Positions 15,846-25,031 of a DNA stretch of 42,703 bases are shown piece after piece. The stretch is from an uncultured Pseudomonadota bacterium. Its GTDB lineage: Bacteria; Pseudomonadota; Gammaproteobacteria; Burkholderiales; Rhodocyclaceae. The notes under the pieces are model-generated. The model made no database searches, was not told the DNA's origin, and was given only the letters and a program-made list of their open reading frames with translations. The first letter of the stretch is position 1; every line of letters starts with the position of its first letter. The DNA is taken from the NCBI GenBank assembly GCA_903951825.1, contig CAJBDJ010000054.1, forward strand, positions 1 through 42,703. Direction: 5' to 3'. The position numbers and the translations under genes were made by a program.

Positions 15846-16507
15846 TGGGCGGCTCCGGCAGTGGAGAATAATTGATCACGGTTGGCCTCGGCCCACTTGA
15901 CGGCCTTGAGCACGGCTTTCGAAACGGCACGCGGCGTGATGGTGGCGCCGGCGTAGTAATCGATGCGGCCCCCATCTTTTTTGACTTTCCAGTCCTTGTC
16001 GGTGACTTCCGTCAACGACATGCCCTGAAATTGGGTGATCCATGGCCGCGCCTTGTTCTTGTCCTTCTTGATCTCAATGTAATCGCCGAGGCCAGGGGTT
16101 TCCTTGTGCTGGGTGACGCGCACACCGGCCACCTGGCCGTTGCTGCGCAGCGCCAGAAGCAGCCTGATCTTGCCGGCATAGCCATCCGGGGCAATTGCTT
16201 CCAGTACCAGCGCCGAGGGTTGCCCGTTTTTGCGCGCCCGATAGACGATGGAGGCTTGATCCAGGCCGAGTTCGGCTGTCGCCGGCAGGATCAGCGTATC
16301 CTCCAGCAAGGCGTTGTCGTAGTCATTGCCGGGCAGGATTTCGCTAACCAGCTTCATTTTTTCGGCCACTGCCGAGGCCTCGATGGCCGGTTTTGTCCAG
16401 AGGTAGACGGCGGAAAGCAGAGCCGTAAAAATAATCACGAAAACGAAAAGAATGGCGGCCGTGCGCGAAGCCATGCCCGTGGCTGAAAACTCCGTTCTGG
16501 CCGTCAT
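15842..16507 (-). CDS. rnfG: Rnf electron transport complex subunit G, FMN-binding
   Basis: A 221-residue subunit anchored by one N-terminal helix (AAILFVFVIIFTALLSAVYLW) with a periplasmic FMN-binding domain. The covalent flavin motif is AGAT (186-189, Thr189) in YYAGATITPRAVSKAV. The family stretch VTQHKETPGLGDYIE is present. The gene overlaps rnfD upstream and rnfE downstream, each by four bases. Apbe-type flavin transferase, needed to attach the FMN, is not encoded in the window. Confidence 0.95.
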   Translation of the reverse strand: MTARTEFSATGMASRTAAILFVFVIIFTALLSAVYLWTKPAIEASAVAEKMKLVSEILPGNDYDNALLEDTLILPATAELGLDQASIVYRARKNGQPSALVLEAIAPDGYAGKIRLLLALRSNGQVAGVRVTQHKETPGLGDYIEIKKDKNKARPWITQFQGMSLTEVTDKDWKVKKDGGRIDYYAGATITPRAVSKAVLKAVKWAEANRDQLFSTAGAAQ

Positions 16508-17520
16508 GACTTGTCTTTCATGCCGAAAATCGCCGGTTGCGTTAATAAATCAATGACCGGAACGCAAAGATTGAGGAGCAAAACGGCAAAGGCGACGCCG
16601 TCCGGATAGCCACCAAAGACACGAATAATGTAAGCCAGCAGGCCAATTCCGGCGCCAAAAATCAGCTTGCCGCGCGGTGTTGTGCAACCGGACACCGGAT
16701 CGGTAGCGACAAAAAACGCGCCGAGCATGGTGCCGCCGGAAAACAGGTGGAAGAGCGGATTGGCAAATTGCGCCGGGTTGTACAGCCAGAGTGCGCCGGA
16801 AACCAGCGTCATGGCGGCGATGAAGGCAAGCGGAACATGCCAGGTGATGATTTTGCGTTGCCAGAGGATGAGGCCCCCCACGAGGTAAGCGAGGGTGATC
16901 CACTCCCAGCCGCGGCCGGCGAATTGCCCGAAAATGCCTTGATTGGTGAGCACGGCGTGCACACTGGTCTGCCCTTCGTCGAGCCGGAGAGCGGTTTTCA
17001 GGGCGTCGAGCGGGGTTGCGGCAGTTAGTGCATCAAGACGCGGGGCAAGGCCGAAAATGACCTGGAATTGTTCGCTCCAGCCCATTTGCAGCGCCTGGTT
17101 CGGCCACTGCGACATCAAGGACGGAAAGGAAACAATACCAATCGCGAAGGCGATCATTGCCGGATTGAAGGGGTTCTGTCCAAGGCCGCCATAAAGATGT
17201 TTGGCCACCACAATGGCGAAAATCGTGGCGGTCAAGACAAGCCACCACGGCGCCAGCGGCGGGAAGGCAAGGGCAATCAGCCAGGCGGTAACGAGTGCCG
17301 AGCCATCGCTCAACGACGCCAGAGGTTTGCCCTGCAGGCGCAGCATGGCAGCCTCGGCGAACAGGGCGGCCAGCGAGGCAATGCCCAGTTGCATGAGAAT
17401 GGCCGGGCCAATCAGCCAGACATAAACGGCAATCGCCGGTATCAGAGCCAGGCAAACCTGCGCCATGATCCAGGTAACGCTGGTGTTTTTCAGGAGGTAA
17501 GGGGAGGTTGAAAGATTCAC
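16504..17520 (-). CDS. rnfD: Rnf electron transport complex subunit D
   Basis: A 338-residue membrane subunit with about nine to ten helices and a periplasmic loop carrying a covalently bound FMN. The flavin-attachment motif reads TAAT (166-169) in LDALTAATPLDALK, a variant of the usual S-G-A-T, with Thr169 as acceptor. Other family segments are KHLYGGLGQNPFNPAM and FFVATDPVSGCTTPRGKL. The start is a GTG at 17520 that overlaps the rnfC stop (GTGA). Assignment is firm from motifs and operon position. Confidence 0.94.
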   Translation of the reverse strand: MNLSTSPYLLKNTSVTWIMAQVCLALIPAIAVYVWLIGPAILMQLGIASLAALFAEAAMLRLQGKPLASLSDGSALVTAWLIALAFPPLAPWWLVLTATIFAIVVAKHLYGGLGQNPFNPAMIAFAIGIVSFPSLMSQWPNQALQMGWSEQFQVIFGLAPRLDALTAATPLDALKTALRLDEGQTSVHAVLTNQGIFGQFAGRGWEWITLAYLVGGLILWQRKIITWHVPLAFIAAMTLVSGALWLYNPAQFANPLFHLFSGGTMLGAFFVATDPVSGCTTPRGKLIFGAGIGLLAYIIRVFGGYPDGVAFAVLLLNLCVPVIDLLTQPAIFGMKDKS

Positions 17521-19238
17521 GCTTGATTCTCGTCGAGCGATGAAGCCGCTTGCGGCTGAATGACTTGGCGGCGCGCTTCGATTGCAGCAAGTTCCTGCTG
17601 CTGGTCGGCGTTCAGATGGTCGGTATTTTTTGCCTGGGCGGTTTCACGTTGTGCCCTGGCTCTCTCAATGGCCGCCTGAATGGCGGCTTTTTTGATCTCT
17701 TTTTCGTTGGCTAGCGCGTCGCCCGGGCTGTTCTCCTGCGCCGCAAGAGATGTGTTGTTCTCCGTTTCAGAGGCACTGGCCGACGCTTCTGCAGCTTTTT
17801 TGGCAGCTTGGGCGGCCGCTGCCCGGGCTAGTTTTTCGGCCTTTTCAGCTTTTTCGCGCTCATCACGCAGCTGCTTGAATTCAAAACGGTCTTTGGCTGA
17901 ATCGGCGGCATTTTTTTCACGCTCGCGAGCCCATATTTCACTTTTGGCAAAGCGGAAATACTGCACCAGCGGGATGTGCGATGGGCAGACGAAGGAGCAG
18001 CAGCCGCATTCGATACAGTCGAAGATGTGATATTCCTGAGTCTTGCCGAAATTTTTGGCGCGTGCGAACCAGTACATTTCGAACGGTTGCAATTCGTGCG
18101 GGCAGACTTCGGCGCAGGCGCCGCAGCGGATGCAGGGCATCTCGGGCGGCGCCGGCGGAAAGAGTGCGGGCGAATGGGCAATCAGGCAGTTGGTGGCCTT
18201 GACGACCGGAACCTGCACATCGGGCACCAGAAAACCCATCATCGGGCCGCCCATCAGGATGCCGTCGGTGTCGGCTTTGGGTTGTGCCAGTCGCAGCAAC
18301 TCGTCCATCGGCGTGCCGATCAGTACGTCGAAATTGCGCGGCTTTTCGACATTGCCGGTGACTGTCACCAAGCGAGAAACAACCGCTTCGCCGTGAGCAA
18401 TCGCTCGCCAGGCGGTGTAAGCCGTGGCGACGTTGAAACACTGGACGCCGAGATCGGTAGAGCGTCGGGAGGCGGGAACTTCCTTGCCGGTGAGGACGCG
18501 GATCAATTGTTTGGCGCCGCCGGCGGGGTAAAGGGTTGGCACCTGCACTACCGTAAAACTTTCGTTCAGCGCACTGATTGCGGTGCGCATGGCCGCCGCC
18601 GCCTCCGGCTTGTTGTCCTCGATGCCGATCAGCACTTTGTCAGGTTGCAGGAGGTCGCGGAAGATTCCGATGCCACGAACGATGTCCTCGGCACGTTCGC
18701 GCATCAACAGGTCGTCACAGGTAATGAATGGCTCGCACTCGGCGCCGTTGATAATCAATTCTTCCATCGCCACCGTTTTTGAGGCCGTCAGCTTGCCGTG
18801 CGTCGGAAAAACCGCGCCACCCAGGCCGACCACGCCAAATTGCTGCAAGTGTTCGCGAACCTGCGCCGGCGTCAGTGCGTGGTAGTCGAGCGGGGTTCGC
18901 GCCATCCATTCGTCACGGCCATCCGGTTCGATGACCACGCAGAGTGCATCCAGGCCTGAAGGGTGGGGTTGAACGTGCGTCTCGACGGCGATGACGGTGC
19001 CCGAGGTCGGCGCATGAATGGCCGCCGAAATCCATCCATCGGCCTCACCGATGAGTTGTCCCTTGAGTACCTTGTCACCGACCTGGACAACGGGACGTGG
19101 CGTTCCGCCGATATTTTGATGCAGCGGAACGATCAGCCGGGCGGGCAAAGGCGCCGGGCAGATGGGCTGCGTGGTTGATTGCGTTTTGTGGGTGGGCGGC
19201 TTGACGCCGCCCTTGAATTTGAAAAGTTGGGTCAGCAT
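17517..19238 (-). CDS. rnfC: Rnf electron transport complex subunit C
   Basis: A 573-residue peripheral subunit that receives electrons from NADH. In order: an N-terminal RnfC domain (FKGGVKPPTHK, IGEADGWISAAIHAPTSGTV), the nucleotide/FMN-binding part (GVVGLGGAVFPTHGK, INGAECEPFITCDD), then two [4Fe-4S] motifs, CIRCGACAEVCP and CIECGCCSFVCP. A roughly 130-residue charged Ala/Lys/Glu tail follows, much of it likely helical. The ATG at 19238 overlaps the rnfB stop as TGATG; the longer frame lies inside rnfB. Tail length varies widely in the family. Confidence 0.95.
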   Translation of the reverse strand: MLTQLFKFKGGVKPPTHKTQSTTQPICPAPLPARLIVPLHQNIGGTPRPVVQVGDKVLKGQLIGEADGWISAAIHAPTSGTVIAVETHVQPHPSGLDALCVVIEPDGRDEWMARTPLDYHALTPAQVREHLQQFGVVGLGGAVFPTHGKLTASKTVAMEELIINGAECEPFITCDDLLMRERAEDIVRGIGIFRDLLQPDKVLIGIEDNKPEAAAAMRTAISALNESFTVVQVPTLYPAGGAKQLIRVLTGKEVPASRRSTDLGVQCFNVATAYTAWRAIAHGEAVVSRLVTVTGNVEKPRNFDVLIGTPMDELLRLAQPKADTDGILMGGPMMGFLVPDVQVPVVKATNCLIAHSPALFPPAPPEMPCIRCGACAEVCPHELQPFEMYWFARAKNFGKTQEYHIFDCIECGCCSFVCPSHIPLVQYFRFAKSEIWAREREKNAADSAKDRFEFKQLRDEREKAEKAEKLARAAAAQAAKKAAEASASASETENNTSLAAQENSPGDALANEKEIKKAAIQAAIERARAQRETAQAKNTDHLNADQQQELAAIEARRQVIQPQAASSLDENQA

Positions 19239-19801
19239 CAGGCGGCCTTGCCGGTCGGCACCGGCTTGATCTCGACCACCGGATAGCGCCACTTCCAGTT
19301 GTCGATTGTCTCGGGGATAACTTCCATGCGAATACACTCCACCGGGCAGGGGGGCAGACATAATTCACAGCCGGTACATAAGGTCGGCAGAATGGTGTGC
19401 ATCTGTTTGGCCGCGCCGACGATGGCATCCACCGGGCAGGCCTGAATGCACAGCGTGCAGCCGATGCAGGTGGCTTCGTCGATGATGGCGATCGCTTTGG
19501 GCTTCTCTTCGGCGTCGAGCGGTTTGACTTCTCGCCCGAGCAAGTCGGCCAGACGCTGCACCCCTTCGCTGCCACCCGGCGGGCACTTGTTGATGTCCGC
19601 TTCGCCTTTGGCAATCGCTTCGGCATAGGGTTTGCAACCTGGATAGCCGCATTGGCCGCACTGGGTTTGCGGCAGAATGCTGTCGATTTTCTCGATCAGC
19701 GGGTCACCCTCGACCTTGAACTTGATCGACGCAAAGCCGAGTGCGGCACCCAGCACAATGGCGCCGAGCGCCATGATCGCAATGGCGAGCGTGATTTCCA
19801 T
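19238..19801 (-). CDS. rnfB: Rnf electron transport complex subunit B, ferredoxin-like
   Basis: A 187-residue polyferredoxin anchored by an N-terminal helix ([21 protein letters not shown]). A four-Cys motif (CGQCGYPGC, then CPPGG) binds one cluster. Two bacterial-ferredoxin motifs follow: [16 protein letters not shown] and [16 protein letters not shown]. It relays electrons between soluble ferredoxin and the membrane subunits. Start and stop overlap rnfA and rnfC by one base each. Confidence 0.96.
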   Translation of the reverse strand: MEITLAIAIMALGAIVLGAALGFASIKFKVEGDPLIEKIDSILPQTQCGQCGYPGCKPYAEAIAKGEADINKCPPGGSEGVQRLADLLGREVKPLDAEEKPKAIAIIDEATCIGCTLCIQACPVDAIVGAAKQMHTILPTLCTGCELCLPPCPVECIRMEVIPETIDNWKWRYPVVEIKPVPTGKAA

Positions 19802-20385
19802 TACTGGTATTTGTCCAGGCCGGCAAATCCCATGAATGCCAGCGCCATCAAGCCGGCGGTGATCATGGCGATGGCGGCGCCGCGAAAATGAATTGGCACA
19901 TCGGCGCCCTCAATCCGCTCGCGGATACCGGCAAAGAGAATCAGCACCAGCGAAAAGCCGACGGCACTGCCGGCACCGAACAGCAGGGATTCGACAAAAT
20001 TGTAATCGTTCGAGATATTCAGCAGCGGAACGCCGAGCACCGCGCAATTGGTGGTGATCAGCGGTAGGTAAATCCCCAGTGTTTGCTGCAGTGCCGGCGA
20101 GGTCTTGGCGATGACCATTTCGGTCAATTGGACAATCGCCGCAATCGTCACGATGAAGGACAGGGTGCGCAGATATTCCAGCCCGAAGGGAATTAGCAGG
20201 AAGTGATCAATGATGTAGCTGGCGCCGGTTCCGACGGTCAATACAAAAGTCGTTGCCGCGCCCATACCGTAGGCGGTTTCCAGTTTTTTCGAGACGCCCA
20301 TGAAAGGGCAGAGCCCGAGGATTTTCACCAGGACGACATTGTTGACCAGAACAGCGCCGACAAGGATGAAGAGATAGTGGCTCAT
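19801..20385 (-). CDS. rnfA: Rnf electron transport complex subunit A
   Basis: A 194-residue membrane subunit, about six helices, homologous to RnfE and paired with it. Family motifs: [20 protein letters not shown] near the N-terminus and [18 protein letters not shown] in the middle, each carrying the conserved Cys. Its position as first rnf gene, behind a predicted promoter and 72 bases after pyrD, marks the operon start. No good Shine-Dalgarno is seen before the ATG. Confidence 0.96.
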   Translation of the reverse strand: MSHYLFILVGAVLVNNVVLVKILGLCPFMGVSKKLETAYGMGAATTFVLTVGTGASYIIDHFLLIPFGLEYLRTLSFIVTIAAIVQLTEMVIAKTSPALQQTLGIYLPLITTNCAVLGVPLLNISNDYNFVESLLFGAGSAVGFSLVLILFAGIRERIEGADVPIHFRGAAIAMITAGLMALAFMGFAGLDKYQ

Positions 20386-20409
20386 GAGTGATTTTGACCG
20401 GGGCTGAGC

Positions 20410-20438
20410 ATTATCGGATTTTGCCGTGCGACAAACAA
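20410..20438 (-). promoter_or_regulatory. Putative sigma70 promoter of the rnf operon
   Basis: On the minus strand a -35 TTGTTT (20433-20438) and a -10 GATAAT (20410-20415) are exactly 17 bases apart, in the 72-base gap between pyrD and rnfA. The -10 matches five of six consensus bases. The transcript would start about 18 bases before the rnfA ATG. No terminator for pyrD is visible in the same gap, so read-through is possible as well. Confidence 0.45.
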
Positions 20439-20457
20439 CCGTTACGCCACTGTGGGT

Positions 20458-21501
20458 TTAGGTTTTTTCCCCGATGAGCGGCGCCAGTGCTGCCGCTACT
20501 TCGCTGACAAGATCGGGGCCGCGGTAAATGAAGCCGCTGTAAAACTGCACCAGACTGGCGCCGGCGCGGATTTTTTCGGCCGCGTCCGTGCCGTTCATGA
20601 TGCCGCCGACGCCGATGATCGGCACTTCGCCGGCCAGCGCGGCAGACAGCTTTTTGACAACATCGGTGGCGCGTTGCAACAGGGGAGCGCCGGATAGGCC
20701 GCCAGTTTCGCCGGCATTGGGCAGACCATCGACCCCGGTGCGTGAGAGTGTCGTGTTGGTCGCGATGACGCCATCCATGCGGTGCCGACGCAGCGCATCG
20801 GCGATGCCAGTTATTTGCTCGTCTTCGAGGTCGGGAGCGATTTTCAGCGCCAGCGGCACATAGCGGCCGTATGTTTGGGCGAGTTTTTCCTGGCGTGATT
20901 TGAGTTGCAGCAACAAATCATCGAGTGCCGCGTCTTTTTGCAATTGCCGCAGGTTTTTGGTGTTCGGCGAAGAAATATTGACGGCGATGTAACTGGCGTC
21001 GTTGTAGACCTTGTCGAGGCAGATCAGATAATCGTCGGCGGCCTTCTCGATCGGTGTCGTCGCATTTTTGCCGATGTTGATGCCGAGAATGCCGCCGCGT
21101 TTGGGGAATTCCGCAGCGCGCACGTTGGCGAGCAGACAATCAACGCCGGCATTATTGAAGCCCATGCGATTGACAAGGCCTTGCGCTTGTGGAATCCGGA
21201 ACAGGCGTGGCTTGGGGTTGCCAGCCTGCGGTCGCGGCGTGATTGTGCCGATTTCGATGAAACCGAAACCAAGCCGTGCGAGACCGTCAATGTGCTCGCC
21301 GTTTTTGTCCAGCCCGGCGGCGAGGCCGACCGGGTTGGGGAAGCGCAAACCCATGACGTCGACCGGACAGGCGGTGACCGGTTTGGCAAGCACCCCGGCG
21401 AGACCGCTGGCGTTGAGAAAGTCAACGCCAGCCATGCCGATGGCGTGGGCGGTTTCGGCGTCGAGGGTGAATAACAGTCGGCGAATGAGGGGATAAAGCA
21501 T
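20458..21501 (-). CDS. pyrD: Dihydroorotate dehydrogenase (quinone), class 2
   Basis: A 347-residue membrane-associated flavoenzyme that oxidises dihydroorotate to orotate in pyrimidine synthesis and passes electrons to quinone. The N-terminal amphipathic stretch [20 protein letters not shown] marks class 2. FMN and substrate motifs include [30 protein letters not shown] and [11 protein letters not shown], with the catalytic Ser of class 2 enzymes in the SSPNT segment. The ATG at 21501 is preferred because homology begins there; the frame upstream has no good start. It precedes the rnf operon on the same strand. Confidence 0.96.
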   Translation of the reverse strand: MLYPLIRRLLFTLDAETAHAIGMAGVDFLNASGLAGVLAKPVTACPVDVMGLRFPNPVGLAAGLDKNGEHIDGLARLGFGFIEIGTITPRPQAGNPKPRLFRIPQAQGLVNRMGFNNAGVDCLLANVRAAEFPKRGGILGINIGKNATTPIEKAADDYLICLDKVYNDASYIAVNISSPNTKNLRQLQKDAALDDLLLQLKSRQEKLAQTYGRYVPLALKIAPDLEDEQITGIADALRRHRMDGVIATNTTLSRTGVDGLPNAGETGGLSGAPLLQRATDVVKKLSAALAGEVPIIGVGGIMNGTDAAEKIRAGASLVQFYSGFIYRGPDLVSEVAAALAPLIGEKT

Positions 21502-21685
21502 CGTGCGGTGAATTTTATCGCATCGCCGCAAACTCTCGCACTCAACTGTGCCATCGCGGCGATTGGCGGATTTTTCTCAAGTCAGGGAGGCCTCAACGAT
21601 GAGGCGAGTCGGCGCCGTGAGGTGAGATGCCGGACAACAAACGGTAACAGTGCGAAAAGCTCGAGGCCGGCTAAACTACCAGGCT

Positions 21686-23080
21686 ATGTCGTGGTGCACC
21701 TTTCGCTTTCTTCCTCTGCTGATCACCTTGGCGCTGCCGGTTCTGGCGGCTGAGCTCAATGATCCTTTTGCGACTGCCGCGCTGACGCCGCTCAAGCCAT
21801 CGCCGCAGCTCGCTGCCCGTGCCGCTCAGGCGCCTTGTGCCAGCATTCTTCCGGCGACTGCCTTGGGTGCAGTTGAGGTGGTCGATCTGGCGCTGTGCAA
21901 TCATCCGCAAACGCGCGAGGTGTGGGCGACGGCGCGGGCGCAGGCGGCGCTGCTCGGTGTCGCGCAAGCGGCCTGGTTGCCGGATTTTGAAGCGCGGGTG
22001 GCGAGTGGGCGAAATTACCTTGAATCGCGCAATTTCAGCCAAAGCAGTGCGGCGCTGACGCTCTCCTGGCTGGTTTTTGATTTTGGCCAGCGCTCGGCCA
22101 ATATCGAGAATGCGCGGCAACTGTTGAGTGCGGCGGCGGCGACGCAGGATGCGACGGTACAAAGCCTGTTTCTTGCGGCGCTGCAGTCGTATTACAACGC
22201 CCAGGCAGCGCGTGCGGCGGTGTTGGCGAGCGGCGAGGCGGAGCGTGCTGCGCAGGAAGGATTGGCGGCGGCTGAAAGCCGCTATCGGGTGGGGGCGGGA
22301 ACGCCGGCCGATCGCCTGCTGGCAAAGACGGCGTTGTCGCAGGCGACGCTCAACCGCATCAGAGCCGAAGGCGAGGCGCGCAATGCGCTGGGTGTGCTGG
22401 CCAATGCCATGGGCTTTGCCGCCCGGGAAAAATTTGTTCTCGACGAGATTCCGCGCAGTTTCCCGGCCAGCGCTTTTCAGCAGGATGTGGATGCCTTGAT
22501 TGACGAGGCACGCAAGCGGCGTCCTGATCTGCAGTCAGCCGAAGCGCAACTGCGTGCAGCGACGGCCGGCGTGGCGCTGGCCCGCGCCCTGGGGCGGCCG
22601 ACGGTCAATTTGTCCACCGGACCGGGCTGGCAGGATGTTGACGGCATCAATACGCGCACCGGCAATATTGGTCTGACCTTGAGCGTGCCGATTTTTTCGG
22701 GTTTCGAAACCACCTACCGGGTTCGCTCGGCCGAAGCGCAGGTCGATATTCGTGCGGCACAGCGGGATCGTCTGCACAATCAGGTCGCCCTCGATGTCTG
22801 GAAGGCTTACCAGAGTTTGAACACGGCGACGCAAAGCTTGCAGGCGACGGTCGATCTGGTGGTCAGCGCCGAGCAATCCGAGCGCGTTGCGCTGGGACGC
22901 TACAAGGCCGGCGTCGGCACGGTTCTTGACTTGCTGGCGGCACAGACGGCTTTGGCCAATGCCCGCCTGCAAAGGATTCAGGCCGGTCTCGACTGGCATG
23001 TTTATCGCGCCACCCTGGCACAGGCGGTCGGGGCGCTGGATTACACGCTGCTGCAACCGGCAGCCGAGGGAAACCCATGA
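21686..23080 (+). CDS. TolC family outer-membrane efflux protein
   Basis: A 464-residue outer-membrane channel of the TolC/OEP family. A signal peptide ends near LALPVLAAE. Two OEP repeats of long coiled helices follow (ALSWLVFDFGQRSANIENA for the first half, LSVPIFSGFETTYRVRSA for the second), the usual internal duplication. The ATG at 21686 begins directly before the signal peptide; a GTG at 21650 would add 12 residues. Its stop overlaps the start of the MacA-like adaptor gene by four bases, so channel, adaptor, ATPase and permease form one operon. Cargo is unknown. Confidence 0.92.
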   Translation: MSWCTFRFLPLLITLALPVLAAELNDPFATAALTPLKPSPQLAARAAQAPCASILPATALGAVEVVDLALCNHPQTREVWATARAQAALLGVAQAAWLPDFEARVASGRNYLESRNFSQSSAALTLSWLVFDFGQRSANIENARQLLSAAAATQDATVQSLFLAALQSYYNAQAARAAVLASGEAERAAQEGLAAAESRYRVGAGTPADRLLAKTALSQATLNRIRAEGEARNALGVLANAMGFAAREKFVLDEIPRSFPASAFQQDVDALIDEARKRRPDLQSAEAQLRAATAGVALARALGRPTVNLSTGPGWQDVDGINTRTGNIGLTLSVPIFSGFETTYRVRSAEAQVDIRAAQRDRLHNQVALDVWKAYQSLNTATQSLQATVDLVVSAEQSERVALGRYKAGVGTVLDLLAAQTALANARLQRIQAGLDWHVYRATLAQAVGALDYTLLQPAAEGNP

Positions 23081-24282
23081 AAAAAATCGGCAAAATCCTT
23101 ATCGGCGGTGCGCTGCTCGGCGCCTTGATCGGTGCCGGCGTCTGGTACGCCAGCCAGCGTGCGGCACAGAATCCGGCGCAGCGCTACAAGCTGGCAACGC
23201 TGGAAAAGGGCGAAGTCATGCAAACTGTGTCAGCCAACGGCACACTCAATCCGGTGGTGCTGGTCAGTGTCGGCACCCAGGTGTCGGGGACGGTCAAGAA
23301 GCTCTATGTCGACTTCAACGACAAGGTTGAGGCCGGTCAGCCACTTCTTGAGCTGGATGCGGCACTGCTGACGGCACTTGTTCGCCAGAGCGAGGCGAAT
23401 GTTGCGAGCGCCGCTGCCAGCCTCGAACTCGCCCAGGCCAATGAGGCGCGAATGAAATCGCTCTTCGCCGAGGAGTACGTTTCGCGCCAGGAGTACGAAA
23501 CCGCGCGCCAGGCGCTCAAGTCGGCAACCGCTCAACTGGCGCTGGCGCACGCCTCGCTCGAAAAGGACCGGGTCAATCTGGGCAATACAACGATCCGCTC
23601 GCCGGTTTCGGGGGTTGTCGTTGATCGCGTTGTTGATCTTGGCCAGACCGTCGCGGCCAGCTTCCAGACGCCGGTGCTGATCAAGATTGCCCAGGATTTG
23701 TCGGAAATGCGCATCGATACCAGTTTTGCCGAGGCCGACATCGGTAATTTGCGCGAAGGCCAGCAGGCGCGTTTCACTGTGGATGCTTTTCCTGACCGCA
23801 GTTTCAACGGTGTAGTGCAGCAGATTCGCCTGAATCCGACCAATCAACAAAATGTCGTGACTTACAACGTGCGCGTCAGTGTCGCCAATACCGATCTGGT
23901 CTTGCTGCCGGGAATGACGGCCTATGTCAGCATCGGCGTCGCCAAACGCGCGGATGTCTTGTTGCTGCCGAATGCGGCCTTGCGCTTCAAGCCGGCAGAA
24001 GCGGCCGCGCAGGCCGAAAAGGCTCCCCCCAATGTCGCCACGGGAGGCGGCGGAATGCCTGCCAAATCAGCCCGAGCCGGTAAGAAGCGCGATGGTCAGA
24101 GCGGCACGGTGTATGTGCTGGTGGACGACGAGATCAAGCCGGTCAGCGTCCAGATTGGCATTACCGACAATCGCAATACCGAATTGGTGGGTGGTGATTT
24201 GAAGCTTGGTGATCGCGTCGTGCTCGGCGAAAACACGGGGTCAGGCAAAAAGGCTTCAAGCGTCGGGATGCGATTGTTCTGA
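23077..24282 (+). CDS. macA: MacA-like periplasmic adaptor (membrane fusion protein)
   Basis: A 401-residue adaptor with one N-terminal membrane helix (ILIGGALLGALIGAGVWYA). It then shows a biotinyl-lipoyl half motif (VSVGTQVSGTVKKLYVDFND), a coiled-coil hairpin (about 100-170) and the second lipoyl half (TIRSPVSGVVVDRVVDLGQT). A beta-barrel and a C-terminal membrane-proximal domain complete it. A Gly/Lys-rich insert (about residues 310-345) interrupts the last domain. It bridges the MacB-type transporter to TolC. It overlaps both neighbours, by four bases upstream and one base downstream. Confidence 0.9.
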   Translation: MKKIGKILIGGALLGALIGAGVWYASQRAAQNPAQRYKLATLEKGEVMQTVSANGTLNPVVLVSVGTQVSGTVKKLYVDFNDKVEAGQPLLELDAALLTALVRQSEANVASAAASLELAQANEARMKSLFAEEYVSRQEYETARQALKSATAQLALAHASLEKDRVNLGNTTIRSPVSGVVVDRVVDLGQTVAASFQTPVLIKIAQDLSEMRIDTSFAEADIGNLREGQQARFTVDAFPDRSFNGVVQQIRLNPTNQQNVVTYNVRVSVANTDLVLLPGMTAYVSIGVAKRADVLLLPNAALRFKPAEAAAQAEKAPPNVATGGGGMPAKSARAGKKRDGQSGTVYVLVDDEIKPVSVQIGITDNRNTELVGGDLKLGDRVVLGENTGSGKKASSVGMRLF

Positions 24283-25031
24283 TGAGCGAGGCGGTGATCC
24301 GCGTCGTCGGGCTGGGCAAGTCCTACGCGACGGCCGCCGGCCTGTTTCCGGCGTTGCGCGGCGTCGATCTGACGATACAGGCCGGTGAGTACATTGCCAT
24401 CATGGGGCCGTCCGGCTCCGGCAAGTCGACCTTCATGAATCTTCTGGGTTGTCTGGATACGCCGAGCGTTGGTGATTATTTTCTTGCCGGCGAGCGTGTT
24501 GCCGAGATGGACAAGGATGCCCTGGCGCAGTTGCGCAACCGGACGCTGGGCTTTGTCTTTCAGGGCTTTAATTTGCTGCCGCGCATGACGTTGCAGGACA
24601 ACGTCGCCTTGCCGCTGGTTTATGCCGGGAAGGACAAGGACAGCCGCCGTGCGGCGGCGCGCCGGATGCTCGACAAGGTGGGTCTGGCGGCCTATGCCGA
24701 ATCCCTGCCGAGCCGGATTTCCGGCGGCCAGCAGCAGCGCGTGGCGATTGCCCGGGCGCTGGTCAATCAGCCGCGCCTGATTTTGGCGGATGAACCCACC
24801 GGCAACCTCGATAGCCATACCAGCGAGGAGATCATGCGTTTGTTCGGCGAGTTGAATGCCGAAGGCATCACCATCGTCCTGGTCACACATGAGCCCGATA
24901 TTGCCGCTCACGCCAGGCGTCAGGTGCGCTTTCTCGACGGCCGGCTGGTCAGCGACCAGTTCACCGACGCCTGCGGCGATGCGGCAGTCGGCACGCTTCC
25001 CGAAAGCTCCCTGGAAGGGGGCGCTCGCTGA
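24282..25031 (+). CDS. MacB-like ABC transporter ATP-binding protein
   Basis: A 249-residue ATPase of the LolD/MacB group. Walker A GPSGSGKST is at about 43-51, the Q-loop FVFQGFNLLPRM follows, then the signature SGGQQQRVAIARAL and Walker B LILADEPTGNLDS, and the H-loop VTHEPD. In E. coli MacB the ATPase is fused to the permease; here it is a separate gene joined by a TGATG overlap to the permease, which is common in proteobacteria. It energises the exporter by ATP hydrolysis in the cytoplasm. Confidence 0.93.
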   Translation: MSEAVIRVVGLGKSYATAAGLFPALRGVDLTIQAGEYIAIMGPSGSGKSTFMNLLGCLDTPSVGDYFLAGERVAEMDKDALAQLRNRTLGFVFQGFNLLPRMTLQDNVALPLVYAGKDKDSRRAAARRMLDKVGLAAYAESLPSRISGGQQQRVAIARALVNQPRLILADEPTGNLDSHTSEEIMRLFGELNAEGITIVLVTHEPDIAAHARRQVRFLDGRLVSDQFTDACGDAAVGTLPESSLEGGAR

